DNA of 64,000 nt, taken from an uncultured Granulosicoccus sp. Lineage in GTDB: Bacteria > Pseudomonadota > Gammaproteobacteria > Granulosicoccales > Granulosicoccaceae. The notes beneath the pieces were generated by a model. It saw only the letters and a program-made list of their open reading frames with translations. It ran no database searches and was not told the DNA's origin. The stretch is from the NCBI GenBank assembly GCA_947492525.1, contig CANLNQ010000005.1:1-64000 (forward strand). Reading direction: 5' to 3'. This document shows positions 32,497-41,431 of the stretch, one piece after another; position 1 is the first letter of the stretch; each line of letters starts with the position of its first letter. Position numbers and translations under genes: made by a program.

Positions 32497-32770
32497 TTCT
32501 CCTGCTGATATCTCTCAGTCTTTCGCTGCCACAGCGATTCCTGCTCCTCTGAATGCTCGAGCCTGCGGGATCAATTTCTCGATAACTCTCCGTTGTCCGC
32601 CTGGCCATTCAACGGTGGTTCTGCCTGTGTCCAGGGTCTGCGTGCTCTGTGCATGAACCGATCACTGCCGAGTGGCTGGCGTAAGTGCCTTGAACCGCCT
32701 TCGCTGCCATTTAGGCTAGCCGGGCTTCGGCATCATTGTGGTTCCGGCACAATGCTGACAGAGTGCTGGC

Positions 32771-33688
32771 ATGAACACGGAAGTACAACGAAAGCTGACG
32801 ACCATTCTTGCCGCAGATGCGGCAGGTTTCAGTCGTGCCATGGATCTGGATGAGCTCAGTACTCTCGAAGCCCTGCGGGCCGCGCGTCGTGTCTTTGCCA
32901 GGTTCATCGAACGTCATCATGGCCGGGTCGTCAACACCGCCGGTGATGGACTGATCGCGGAATTTCCGTCGGTGGTTGAAGCCGTTCAGTGTGCCATCGA
33001 AGTCCAGAATGAGCTTCAGATCGATGCTCGCGGTCAATCAGGGGCTTTGCGTTTTCGTATCGGCATTCATCTGGGTGATGTGATGATCGATGGTGACGAC
33101 CTGCTCGGGGAGGGGGTCAATCTTGCGTCAAGGCTGGAGTCCATGGCCGAACCGGGCGGTGTGTTGATCTCTCGACAGGTCTACGATCAGGTTCAGAAGA
33201 AGCTTTCTGTCGGCTTCGAGTATCTGGGGGAGAAGCGGCCGAAGAACTTTGTCGACGATGTGTCGGTCTATCGCATCTCTCTGGGCAGAAACAAGCTCCG
33301 TTCCGCACTCGACTGGCGCAAGGCGGAACCGGAGCAACCGTCGACATCGGTACCACGTGCTTCGACTGATCGGCGAGAACGTCTGTTACGCCACGGCAGA
33401 CTGCTGGCTGCACTCTGGGTGGTGTTATTGCTGATCGACATTGCCAGTGGACGCCCGTTCTGGGCTCATTGGCCGGGTCTGGTCATGGCGGTGTTTCTGG
33501 CGATGGAGGCGGCACCCTTGTTTGTCAGTGGCTGGCTCAGGCTGGCCTTTGTTCGTGCAGGCGTTCTCCTCGCAGGCTTGTTACTCGTCAATCTGTTTAC
33601 CTGGTCGGGTTATCTGTGGGTGCTCTGGCCGGCCGCCGTGCTGGTGCTGGCTGAACTGCTTCGTCGGTTGATTGCCGGATACCGGTGA
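32771..33688 (+). CDS. Class III adenylate/guanylate cyclase with C-terminal membrane domain
   Basis: A 305-residue protein. The cyclase homology domain occupies residues about 5-175: both metal-binding Asp residues are present (ILAADAAGFSRAM and VNTAGDGLIAEF), as are the transition-state Asn/Arg (GEGVNLASRLE) and a likely purine-selecting Lys (EKRPKNFVDDVSVY), so it looks catalytically competent. Residues about 215-300 form four hydrophobic helices (for example LLAALWVVLLLIDIAS and FVRAGVLLAGLLLVNLF), placing the membrane anchor behind the catalytic domain rather than before it. It would make cAMP or cGMP in response to an unknown cue. The 274 bp between the tRNA and this gene hold nothing I recognise. 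Confidence 0.85.
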   Translation: MNTEVQRKLTTILAADAAGFSRAMDLDELSTLEALRAARRVFARFIERHHGRVVNTAGDGLIAEFPSVVEAVQCAIEVQNELQIDARGQSGALRFRIGIHLGDVMIDGDDLLGEGVNLASRLESMAEPGGVLISRQVYDQVQKKLSVGFEYLGEKRPKNFVDDVSVYRISLGRNKLRSALDWRKAEPEQPSTSVPRASTDRRERLLRHGRLLAALWVVLLLIDIASGRPFWAHWPGLVMAVFLAMEAAPLFVSGWLRLAFVRAGVLLAGLLLVNLFTWSGYLWVLWPAAVLVLAELLRRLIAGYR

Positions 33689-33786
33689 ATTGTCCGTGAC
33701 TCGCTTCGTCGCGGTTCAGCTACTGCCGGGTAGCAATGCTTCTCGACTCGTTCGCGCTTGTCGTCGTGCCCAGCGGCCGTTTGCGC

Positions 33787-35157
33787 TCAGCTGAGCGGCG
33801 GATTCTCCAGTGCCTCGCGCAGAAATTCCAGAGCACTGCGTGTCTGATGTCTGGTAGCGGCGCCTCCCAGGCACAGACGGAAGGCCTCGGGCGGTTGTCC
33901 GTGCATGACGAACACATCGCTGGCAACTGCACCCAGAGCGTGACCGCGCATCCAGTCGACAATGCGATGCCTTGTCCAGGGCGCGGGTGGACGGACCCAG
34001 CAATGAAAGGCCTCGGGATGGGCGTCGAAACTGCCGGCCGGCAGAATGTCGCGAGCCAACTGCTGACGCAGTATGGATTCACTGCGAATCTGATGCAGGA
34101 TGTCGTCGCTGACGCCGGTTTCGATCCAGCGTGTGGCCAATCGCGTCGTCAGGGGTGACACCATGACATTGGTGACCTTCAACAATTTGTCGATGCTGCC
34201 AGCGGGTGCATCCGGTGGCACGATGACATAGGCCACACGCAAACCGGCGCCCAGGGATTTGGCCAGGCTTGCAACATAATAGACTCGCTCCGGTGCCAGC
34301 ATGGCGAGGGTGGACGGGGCCTCGGTAGGCAGATAGCCATAGGCATCATCCTCGATGATGGTGATCCCGTGCCGACGGCACACATCGACCAGTTCAGCGC
34401 GACGGCGCGAGGAGATCGTGCCGGCAGTTGGATTGCGCACATCCGGATTGGTATAGAAAACTGTCACCTTTTCCCGGCGAGCCCAGTCATCCAGTTCAGC
34501 AGGATCAGGCCCTTCCTTGTCATCACTGAGCCCTCTCAGGTTCAGCTCGAGAAGCTCACATAATCCGCGGATGCCGGGATAGGTAATGTTCTCGCAGCAG
34601 ACCGTATCGCCAGGTCTTGTGTTCGTCCGCAGGATAGCCAGCATGGCGGCGTGGGTTCCGGGGGTGACCAGCACCTGCTCGGATCTGGCCTCGATGCCGC
34701 GTCGGGCAACCCAGCGAAGCGCAGCAGCCTTGTCCTCTGCCGACCCACTGCAGGATTGATAGCGCATCAGTGATCGAAACTCTTCCCCGACATCGTTCCA
34801 GATCTCCTTCAACCGTGCCTGCAAGACAGGATTGTCCGATTCGGGAGCCTGATTCATCGAACGATCCGACAGATCGCGGCGCTGCGCTCGGGTGCTGTGA
34901 GAGTCTGCCTGTGCGAGCACCTCGGTGCCGGAACCCACACGAGTCCGGATCAGACCGCGCGACTGAGCTTCACGATAGCCGCGGGCGATGGTGGAAAAAT
35001 TCATCTGCAGCTGCTCAGCCAGCATGCGCTGGCTGGGCAAGCGGTCGCCGGGGTTCAGACGTCCGGTGGACAGATCGCGAGCGATGCTGTCCGCCAGCGA
35101 CAAATAGGCTGGACGGTTGTCATCAAGCTGCGGAAGCCAGTCAGTCATACGGCTCAC
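33787..35157 (-). CDS. MocR-type regulator (GntR DNA-binding domain fused to class I aminotransferase fold)
   Basis: A 456-residue PLP-dependent transcription factor. A GntR winged helix occupies about residues 10-80 (PGDRLPSQRMLAEQLQMNFS). The aminotransferase-like domain follows: EQVLVTPGTHAAMLAILRTN, NPDVRNPTAGTISSRRRAEL, and the PLP-lysine region YVASLAKSLGAGLRVAYVI. MocR proteins sense amino acids, vitamin B6 or related amines. It lies 100 bp downstream of the last Nit1C gene on the same strand, with a small palindrome in the gap, so it may be autoregulated. Its target is not obvious. Confidence 0.9.
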   Translation of the reverse strand: MSRMTDWLPQLDDNRPAYLSLADSIARDLSTGRLNPGDRLPSQRMLAEQLQMNFSTIARGYREAQSRGLIRTRVGSGTEVLAQADSHSTRAQRRDLSDRSMNQAPESDNPVLQARLKEIWNDVGEEFRSLMRYQSCSGSAEDKAAALRWVARRGIEARSEQVLVTPGTHAAMLAILRTNTRPGDTVCCENITYPGIRGLCELLELNLRGLSDDKEGPDPAELDDWARREKVTVFYTNPDVRNPTAGTISSRRRAELVDVCRRHGITIIEDDAYGYLPTEAPSTLAMLAPERVYYVASLAKSLGAGLRVAYVIVPPDAPAGSIDKLLKVTNVMVSPLTTRLATRWIETGVSDDILHQIRSESILRQQLARDILPAGSFDAHPEAFHCWVRPPAPWTRHRIVDWMRGHALGAVASDVFVMHGQPPEAFRLCLGGAATRHQTRSALEFLREALENPPLS

Positions 35158-35235
35158 AATAGGGCATCAGCCTTTTTACCGGAATTCGTCCACCATAGTG
35201 TCTCGTCATGTTCCTGAACGTCATATCACTTGTAT

Positions 35236-35246
35236 TGTCCAGGACA
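35236..35246. promoter_or_regulatory. Short palindrome upstream of the MocR gene
   Basis: TGTCCAGGACA is a perfect 11-bp palindrome about 80 bp before the MocR start, flanked by GTAT on the left and TGTATG on the right. It is a candidate operator for autoregulation; a palindrome this short can occur by chance. Confidence 0.25.
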
Positions 35247-35257
35247 TGTTGTATGTC

Positions 35258-36532
35258 TCACACAGAAGATACCTGCAGTTCCCGGTTGCGCTCACTGATG
35301 CATGTCGAGATATAGTCTGCATCACGCGCAACGCCGGAGAAACGTCCGGATCCCCAGGTCACCATCCACGGCAGGCCCAGTACCCATAGTCCATCGATTC
35401 TGCGAGAACCGCCACGCCAGTGCGCGATCTGGTTCTGCTCATCAAAGGCCGGGACATCAAGCCAGGGGTAGTCGCTGCTGAAGCCGGTCGCCCAGATGAC
35501 GGCGGCCAGTCTTTCAGGCTGTTCTGCCCGCAGGCTGATCTGGCTGTTTCCGCCCTGCGGCTGAAAACAGGGGACGTAGGGGTCTTCCGTGACGGCGTCG
35601 ATTCCATTGCTGGCAATCCATTTGTCGATTTCCTGCTTGATGCGTTCTGCCGACGCATCGGCCGCATCCAGGTTGGATGGCATGGAGTCGTCGAAGTGCA
35701 GATGATCATCGCTCAGCCCTGTCAGTCTGCCATGCAGTTGCATGCCCTCCTGGGCGAAACGGCGCAGGTCGATTTCGCGACCGCCGTCGCGACCCGTCAT
35801 GTAGTGGTTGGTCTTGTGTCGGACTGCCTCTCCCAGCGGATGCTCATCCACCGTGATGTCGTAGTGGCCCATGTCCACCAGCCAGGCGGTGACATCGCGT
35901 CCGCGGTAGCGTCGGGGCGCACGCGGGGCGCTGCCCACTGCCAGATGAACACGACGTCCGGCGAGGTGCAGGTCTTCGGCAATCTGGCAGCCCGACTGTC
36001 CGCTGCCGACAATCAAGATGTCTCCCTCGGGGATCTGTTCCGGATTCCTGTAGGTGGAAGAATGCAACTGCAGTACATGATCCGGAAACTCACTGTTCAG
36101 TTCAGGTAGTCTGGGCTGGTGGTAAGCACCGGTAGCCACGATGACATCAGCGGCTATGTAGCGTTCATCGCCTGCCAGAACCTCGAATCCGAGCTCGTGC
36201 TGGCAGACCTTGTGAACCGGGGTGTACTCCAGCAAGGGTGGTGAAAAATGCCTGCGGTAGGCTTCGATGTAGCGAATGATCTCGTCGCGAACCATGAAGC
36301 CGTCCGGGTCCGTACCACCGTATTCTTCGGTATAGGAAAAACCCGGCAAGGTGCATTGCCAGTTGGGCGTGACCAGGCAGAAGGTGTCCCAGCGTTGATC
36401 GCGCCAGGCATTGGCGACCGTATTGCGCTCGAACACGATATGTTCGATGCCGCGTTGTTTCAGGCACCAGCTGGCGGCGAGTCCTGACTGGCTGCCACCG
36501 ATGACAACAACGGGAATATGATGAGTTTTCAC
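35258..36532 (-). CDS. nitH: Nit1C flavin-dependent monooxygenase-like protein (MSMEG_0569 family)
   Basis: FAD/NAD(P)-binding oxidoreductase of 424 aa. The FAD Rossmann motif is VVIGGSQSGLAASWCLKQRG, and the NADPH motif DILIVGSGQSGCQIAEDL lies near residue 175; ERNTVANAWRDQRWDTFCL and VIWATGFSSDYPWL are typical of flavin monooxygenases of the MSMEG_0569 family. It is the last gene of the seven-gene Nit1C operon and overlaps nitG by 4 bp. Its substrate in nitrile/cyanide metabolism is not established. A GAGG ribosome binding site precedes the start. Confidence 0.88.
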   Translation of the reverse strand: MKTHHIPVVVIGGSQSGLAASWCLKQRGIEHIVFERNTVANAWRDQRWDTFCLVTPNWQCTLPGFSYTEEYGGTDPDGFMVRDEIIRYIEAYRRHFSPPLLEYTPVHKVCQHELGFEVLAGDERYIAADVIVATGAYHQPRLPELNSEFPDHVLQLHSSTYRNPEQIPEGDILIVGSGQSGCQIAEDLHLAGRRVHLAVGSAPRAPRRYRGRDVTAWLVDMGHYDITVDEHPLGEAVRHKTNHYMTGRDGGREIDLRRFAQEGMQLHGRLTGLSDDHLHFDDSMPSNLDAADASAERIKQEIDKWIASNGIDAVTEDPYVPCFQPQGGNSQISLRAEQPERLAAVIWATGFSSDYPWLDVPAFDEQNQIAHWRGGSRRIDGLWVLGLPWMVTWGSGRFSGVARDADYISTCISERNRELQVSSV

Positions 36533-36807
36533 GAGTTGATCCTCAGTATGTGTACCGATCCGGCTGGTTGTTCGGCAGCCTGTCGATTGATGTGTTCTTT
36601 CTGGTCGCTGGCCGCGCTGCAGGCATAGCCGTATCTGGCTCGCACCCGTTCACTGGCCTCGGATAACGCGCTATCACAGCGACTGACGAAGTCGGCAAGT
36701 GGGTAGTCCTTGCCGGATTCCAGGTATTGCAGTATCACGGTGGACGGTGAATAGCAGGACTCGACACTCTGGTCGGGCCAGCGAATCTCGAAACGGACTT
36801 CCGGCAT
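36529..36807 (-). CDS. nitG: Nit1C small nitrogen-starvation protein (MSMEG_0570 family)
   Basis: A 92-residue soluble protein starting MPEVRFEIRWPDQSVESCYS, the family start; ATG 36807 has a GGGAG nine bases upstream, and the longer frame into nitF is not used. The segment YPLADFVSRCDSALSEASERV is also typical. The function is unknown; it is found only inside this cluster type. It begins 2 bp after the nitF stop and overlaps nitH. Confidence 0.85.
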   Translation of the reverse strand: MPEVRFEIRWPDQSVESCYSPSTVILQYLESGKDYPLADFVSRCDSALSEASERVRARYGYACSAASDQKEHINRQAAEQPAGSVHILRINS

Positions 36808-36809
36808 GA

Positions 36810-37826
36810 TCAAATACTCCCGTGAGAGTTGGACGTGAATCGGGATGGTGTGCCAACGGCGGCAGCGCAACCGGTCAATGGTGCATCGGAGAGATTGCGG
36901 ACCACCGCGCGGCTGTCCGCCTGTTGTATTGCCAATTCCTGTGAGGCATCGATGTTGCCGATGCTTCTGGCGGAAATATCGCGAGCGGTGAAATGTGCCA
37001 GCACCGGCGCGACATTCTCAGGCTTCACGGCCAGTAGATAGCCGAAGCTGGGAAAGGTGCAGAGCCATTGCTCGAGCGGGTAATCCTCCGGCTTCTGTAT
37101 CGCATCGATATCCAGTGTGATGCCGACGCGTGAACTCTCGGCAAACAGCGCACAGGTACCGACGATTCCGCCCTGGCTGATATCCTTGGCAGCCTTGCAC
37201 AGGCCGGATTCAGCCAGGGTCGGCATCAATTCCATATCGGCGCGTATTCGTTCAGGAGGCGCGTCGCTGGCGGCATCCCAGAATGGCCAGGGGGCGTGCT
37301 GCCTGCCGCGCAGATCGATTGCGGCGATCAGCTGATCGCCCGCCTGTGCATCGAAGCTTGTCAACAAGCGGGAGGCAAAACCCTGAACGGCAACAGAGAT
37401 GGCTGTGTGCGGGGCTTGCAGATTGGCGTGTCCTCCCACCACAGGAACACCGGTCAATGCCGAGGCCGCACGCAAGCCCGCCAGAATGGCTCTGGCCTTG
37501 TCCGCATCCTCTGCCCACAGGGCATCGACGACAGCTGTCGCCCGACCTCCCATGGCCTGTATGTCTGATACATTGACCCACAACGAAGAGAAACCGGCGA
37601 ACCAGGGCATCTGTTCCACGAATGCGGGCAGCATGGCTTCGCAGGCCAGCAGATTCCAGCCATTGTCGACCCGGATGGCAGCCGCATCGTCACCGACCCG
37701 AATGGCGTCTGCGTCGCTGATGCCGAGAGCGTCCACGACTGGCTGGATATCTTCCTTGCCGATCAGTCCGGCGCTCTCCGCCAGTCGTTGTGCCAGCGCC
37801 TGCAGTGCCGTGGAAGGTGCGCTCAT
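36810..37826 (-). CDS. nitF: Nit1C AIR-synthase-like protein (sll0787 family)
   Basis: A 338-residue ATP-binding protein of the PurM/AIR synthase-related superfamily. Visible segments are AIRVGDDAAAIRV (nucleotide and metal contact), LWVNVSDIQAMGGRATAVVD, VPVVGGHANLQAP and KDISQGGIVGTCALFAE. ATG 37826 overlaps the nitE stop (ATGA) and matches the family start better than ATG 37856. The reaction is unknown; the fold suggests ATP-dependent activation of an amide or carboxylate. Confidence 0.88.
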   Translation of the reverse strand: MSAPSTALQALAQRLAESAGLIGKEDIQPVVDALGISDADAIRVGDDAAAIRVDNGWNLLACEAMLPAFVEQMPWFAGFSSLWVNVSDIQAMGGRATAVVDALWAEDADKARAILAGLRAASALTGVPVVGGHANLQAPHTAISVAVQGFASRLLTSFDAQAGDQLIAAIDLRGRQHAPWPFWDAASDAPPERIRADMELMPTLAESGLCKAAKDISQGGIVGTCALFAESSRVGITLDIDAIQKPEDYPLEQWLCTFPSFGYLLAVKPENVAPVLAHFTARDISARSIGNIDASQELAIQQADSRAVVRNLSDAPLTGCAAAVGTPSRFTSNSHGSI

Positions 37827-38365
37827 GCGACCGCCGCCGTGCGGCGCTCCAGGCACAATGCGCCATCATTAACTGCCGGATAGTGAGCGAGATCCGCCTC
37901 CATGAGGTGATGAGGCTTGCCATGCAATGTCATTTCACCCAGAGATTGCCAATGCAGCCGTTGGAACAGCAGTACATTGGCCGACTGCACATGTGCCAGA
38001 AAACGTGTACATCCACGAGCGTGGGCCGTGGATACCGCCAGGCGAATCAGCGAGGTTCCCAGACCCGCCTGGCGACGATACTCACGGCACACGGCCAGGC
38101 GCGATCCCCACCATTCACCCTCGGTGCCGGCAGGATGAATGCGCACGGTGCCGATGACCCTGTCATCCTCGCCGAGCAAGCGTGACACGGCCACGATGGG
38201 TGTTGCCACATCATCGATGTCATCACGGTCGTCGTTGGTGAAGATGCCTTGTTCGCTGCAGAATACATCCCGACGCAGTTGTGCCGCGGCCGCCTGCTGC
38301 CAGGGCTGAGTGGCGATGCAAACGCGGTGCGTCGGTGACACATAGGGTTGGAATGGCTCGTACAT
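37823..38365 (-). CDS. nitE: Nit1C GNAT acetyltransferase (MSMEG_0567/Sll0786 family)
   Basis: N-acetyltransferase fold protein of 180 aa. It shows LRRDVFCSEQGIF, the acetyl-CoA binding region CREYRRQAGLGTSLIRLAVS (R-x2-G-x-G type) and RFLAHVQSANVLLFQRLHWQ. It is coupled to nitD by a TGATG overlap and to nitF by ATGA. The acceptor substrate is unknown. In some species this domain is fused to the AIR-synthase-like protein; here the two are separate. Confidence 0.87.
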   Translation of the reverse strand: MYEPFQPYVSPTHRVCIATQPWQQAAAAQLRRDVFCSEQGIFTNDDRDDIDDVATPIVAVSRLLGEDDRVIGTVRIHPAGTEGEWWGSRLAVCREYRRQAGLGTSLIRLAVSTAHARGCTRFLAHVQSANVLLFQRLHWQSLGEMTLHGKPHHLMEADLAHYPAVNDGALCLERRTAAVA

Positions 38366-39504
38366 CAGCAGGCCTCCGCGGGAGCCGCTTTCGCGGATTT
38401 TTCGTAGGTGGACAGACTGGAGCAGGCGCCGCAGCGGCCACAGCCGGCCTTGATCGAGTCGCGGGTCATGCCCGCTTCATTCAGCATTTCGCCCAGGGGT
38501 TGCAGTATGTCGTGCATGAAGGCGGGCTGAGGGGCAGGGTGATCTTCCAGTGGTGTACCGGCGATGGGCACGAACGGGACGACAAAGGGGTAGACGCCGA
38601 TGTCGATCAGGGTGCGGCTCATGGCCAGTATCTCCTCGGTCGAATCACCCAGGCCGGCCAGGATGTAGCTCGATACCTGACCGTGCCCGAACACGGGAAC
38701 AGCTGCCTTGAAAGCCTCTAGATAGCGCTCTACCGACACTTCTGCCTTGCCCGGCATGATCGCTTCACGCACCGATGGGCTGACCGCTTCCATGTGCATG
38801 CCCAGCGCATCCACACCCGAATCCCGCAACTTCTGGAACCAGGCATCATCATCGGGTGGTTCGCACTGCGCCTGTATGGGAAGGTCAACCGCCGCCTTGA
38901 CCGCGGCGGCGGACTCTGCCAGTACTGCCGCACCGCGATCGGTGCGGTTGGGTGTGCCCGTGGTCATGACCATGTGCCTGACGCCGTCGAGCTCCACGGC
39001 GGCCTTGGCCACCTCTGCCAGTTGCGCCGGTGTCTTGTGAGCAACGGTTCTACCGGCAGCCAGTGACTGGCCAATGGAGCAGAAGCGGCAGGTCTTGCGG
39101 CGGCTTTCGTAGCGGATGCAGTTCTGCAGAACGGTGGTGGCGAGCACGTCGGTGCCATGCAGCAGGGCTATCTGCTTGTAGGGAATGCCATCGGCGGTCT
39201 CCAGGTCGTAGAATTTCGGGTTGACCGGAAAACTGACCGTTCCCACCCGACGGCCGTCCTTTTCCACGACGCTGCTGCCATCTGCATCCGGAGCCAGCGC
39301 CGTATAGGGTGAGGCAAAGGCGCTGGCGGTATGCACCGGAGCCATGATGGTGACCCCGTTGACGACGAGGCCCTTGTGATCGGAAGGCCCGGCGCCGCCC
39401 CGACGACTGGGGGCGCCAGCGTTGGGATCAACCAGACGTAGCCCGTAGGACTGGAGTTCGTTGATCAGTGTCTGCGGGTTCATGGTGATCGCGTCTTGAG
39501 TCAT
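38365..39504 (-). CDS. nitD: Nit1C radical SAM protein (MSMEG_0568 family)
   Basis: Radical SAM enzyme of 379 aa. The cluster-binding Cys residues lie in [20 protein letters not shown], with a wider first spacing than the usual CX3CX2C. The SAM-barrel part includes [15 protein letters not shown] and [20 protein letters not shown], and a C-terminal Cys-rich tail CGRCGACSS may hold an auxiliary site. ATG 39504 has an AGGA upstream; an alternative ATG at 39483 exists. Either start lies inside the 3' end of nitC, an overlap of 56-77 nt. The reaction is unknown. Confidence 0.88.
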   Translation of the reverse strand: MTQDAITMNPQTLINELQSYGLRLVDPNAGAPSRRGGAGPSDHKGLVVNGVTIMAPVHTASAFASPYTALAPDADGSSVVEKDGRRVGTVSFPVNPKFYDLETADGIPYKQIALLHGTDVLATTVLQNCIRYESRRKTCRFCSIGQSLAAGRTVAHKTPAQLAEVAKAAVELDGVRHMVMTTGTPNRTDRGAAVLAESAAAVKAAVDLPIQAQCEPPDDDAWFQKLRDSGVDALGMHMEAVSPSVREAIMPGKAEVSVERYLEAFKAAVPVFGHGQVSSYILAGLGDSTEEILAMSRTLIDIGVYPFVVPFVPIAGTPLEDHPAPQPAFMHDILQPLGEMLNEAGMTRDSIKAGCGRCGACSSLSTYEKSAKAAPAEAC

Positions 39505-40471
39505 CGTCTGAGTTCCTGTCTGAGTGTTGATTGCTGGCGTGCGACAAGCTTTTGGGCGAGCTGTCGATCAGCAGGCTGAGCAGCTCGGGTCGCGCGTAGT
39601 GGCCAACGGAATCCATCATGCGTTTGCGCTTGGTACACAGCGCCAGATCCATATCGGCGATGACCAGGCCTTCACCGCTTTTGAGTGGCTCCGCCAGATG
39701 GACGCCTTCGGGTGACACGATGGCCGAGCAGCTGCCGCCGGACAATGCCTTGTGAAAGCTGCCGCCGGGATCGATGAAGGACTTCTGTTCTTCCGTCAGC
39801 CATCCCGTGGCATTGATGACGAAGCTGGCAGCTTCCAGTGCGTGCTGGCGAATGGCAACTTCCATCTGATCAGCGAACACTGCGCCCACCATGGAGCCGG
39901 GGAACTGTGCAACATGGATCTGCTCATGCTGCGTCATCAGCGCGAAACGCGCCAAAGGGTTGAAGTGTTCCCAACAGGCCAGAGCGCCGAGGCGGCCCGC
40001 CTTTGTGGGCACAACCTTCAGTCCGGACCCGTCACCCTGTCCCCAGATCATGCGCTCATGATAGGTCGGCGTGATCTTGCGACGTTTCAGTACCAGGGAG
40101 CCGTCAGCGTCGAATACCAGCTGGGTGTTGTACAGCGTGCCGTGGTCCCGCTCGTTGACACCGGCGACGATCACCATGGCATGCCGTCTGGCAGCCTCTG
40201 CAAGGGCGGCGGTTTCCGGGCCGGGGACGACAATGGCCTGCTCGTACAGCGCCAGATGCTTCTTGCCGATACTGACCGCAGGCTCGATGAACGAGAAGTA
40301 CGGGTAGTAGGGCAGGAAGGTCTCGGGGAAGGCAATGACGTCCACCCCCTGTGCCGCGGCGTCATCGACACAGCCGAGCACTTTTTCCAGCGTGCCGCCC
40401 GGCGTGTCGAGTACCGGAGAGAGCTGCGCTGCGGCAGCTCTGACCGGTTCCTGTCGGACTACAGTGTCCAT
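39428..40471 (-). CDS. nitC: Nit1C nitrilase (Nit6803/sll0784 family)
   Basis: Carbon-nitrogen hydrolase of 347 aa. The catalytic Glu-Lys-Cys triad is readable: Glu in [17 protein letters not shown], Lys in [16 protein letters not shown], Cys in [16 protein letters not shown]. It hydrolyses nitriles to carboxylates and ammonia; the Nit1C homologue in Pseudomonas fluorescens NCIMB 11764 is required for growth on cyanide. It overlaps the nitB stop by 13 bp. The last 40 or so residues (Ser/Asp/His-rich) are unlike the family and lie where the reading frame runs into nitD. Confidence 0.9.
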   Translation of the reverse strand: MDTVVRQEPVRAAAAQLSPVLDTPGGTLEKVLGCVDDAAAQGVDVIAFPETFLPYYPYFSFIEPAVSIGKKHLALYEQAIVVPGPETAALAEAARRHAMVIVAGVNERDHGTLYNTQLVFDADGSLVLKRRKITPTYHERMIWGQGDGSGLKVVPTKAGRLGALACWEHFNPLARFALMTQHEQIHVAQFPGSMVGAVFADQMEVAIRQHALEAASFVINATGWLTEEQKSFIDPGGSFHKALSGGSCSAIVSPEGVHLAEPLKSGEGLVIADMDLALCTKRKRMMDSVGHYARPELLSLLIDSSPKSLSHASNQHSDRNSDDDSRRDHHEPADTDQRTPVLRATSG

Positions 40472-40941
40472 GTGTCCAGAATGAATGCGCCGTCGCGACG
40501 GTGCAACAGAACCAGATCCAGAACATCCTGTGGAGCAATGGGCGTTATGCCTTCCTGCAGAGACGGTTCGCCGTGGCCGTACAGTGCCTGCAGGGCAAAG
40601 CGACAGGCATAGACCTTGCCGCCTTCGTCCATGAATGCCTTCAGCTGCGCACTGAAGTTCTGATGGCCGGGGAAAGCCTCGTCGCCCAGTTTGGGGAAGC
40701 CGCGTATGATGCCCAGTGTGACACCCGGTCCGTACAGCAGAATGGACGTTTCGAATCCCTTGCGAATGAGGCGCTTGCCCTGCAGCATGTTGACAAGTCC
40801 GATGGATCCTTCAAAGGCGACGGTGTGAAAGGTGATCAAGGCTTTCTCGCCCGGTTCGGCTTGAACATCCTCGAACACCTTTTCTTCGTAGTTCACCAGT
40901 GAATCGCCGATCTGGTGTTTTGGGTAGGTCACTTCTGGCAT
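40459..40941 (-). CDS. nitB: Nit1C leading protein, nitrogen-starvation response (MSMEG_0572/Sll0783 family)
   Basis: A 160-residue soluble protein. The start [20 protein letters not shown] at ATG 40941 is the family start and has GGAG nine bases upstream; the longer frame to 41112 is not supported. Other conserved parts are [20 protein letters not shown] and [14 protein letters not shown]. The fold may resemble DsrE-like proteins. The Synechocystis homologue is strongly induced by nitrogen limitation. It is the promoter-proximal gene of the cluster, divergent from the membrane protein gene at 41432. Confidence 0.85.
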   Translation of the reverse strand: MPEVTYPKHQIGDSLVNYEEKVFEDVQAEPGEKALITFHTVAFEGSIGLVNMLQGKRLIRKGFETSILLYGPGVTLGIIRGFPKLGDEAFPGHQNFSAQLKAFMDEGGKVYACRFALQALYGHGEPSLQEGITPIAPQDVLDLVLLHRRDGAFILDTWTL

Positions 40942-41096
40942 GGTCAAAGTCTCCGAATGATTGTCAAGGCAGATGCTGAAATACAACATCCGGTATCGCG
41001 TGTCAGGGCTCGATTCGTATTCGTGCTGCCGTGAAACGACAAGCCGCGTCGACGCGATACAGGGAGGGTTATGCGGGTTTCCATGCCATCCGGAAA

Positions 41097-41192
41097 TTTG
41101 CACTCTTTGCACTCAATTGAGTGATACGATGCACTCATTCGATGATGTCAACCTGGCAATCAAGGCGGGGTGCGGGTTTTTCCGCTGCACTC
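41097..41192. promoter_or_regulatory. Candidate operator cluster (palindrome plus GCACTC half-sites)
   Basis: In the 490-bp spacer between nitB and the divergent membrane protein gene, TTTGCACTC is repeated in tandem (41097-41105, 41106-41114), the second copy running into the perfect palindrome CACTCAATTGAGTG (41110-41123). Further GCACTC copies occur at 41131-41136 and 41187-41192. The arrangement looks like a multi-site regulator binding region. The rest of 40942-41431 holds no gene I can support, and no convincing sigma-54 site. Confidence 0.5.
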
Positions 41193-41431
41193 TGGTGGAA
41201 CGCTGATGGGTGTCCCTGCACGGTTAATGTGCCGTTGGCAAGACGAGGGACAGTTGCTCGATGACTGATGTCTTCCGGACTTTTCTCTTCGCTTGAGCGC
41301 TTGATCGGGCAGGCTGGAGTGGTGTATTTCGCTCATGAGGGACAGCAGTTGTATTTCAAGGCCTGTGCGCAGACAATGAAAGATCCTGTTGAGCGTCTAT
41401 GCCTGCACATGTGCCAGTCTCCCTGAGGGGG

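Noticed and set aside
40942..41100. Sigma-54 or consensus TTGACA promoter for nitB
   Set aside because: The best GG-GC candidate has 11 rather than 10 bases between the dinucleotides, and the TTGACA at 40962-40967 lies too close to the start codon to be a -35 box for nitB.
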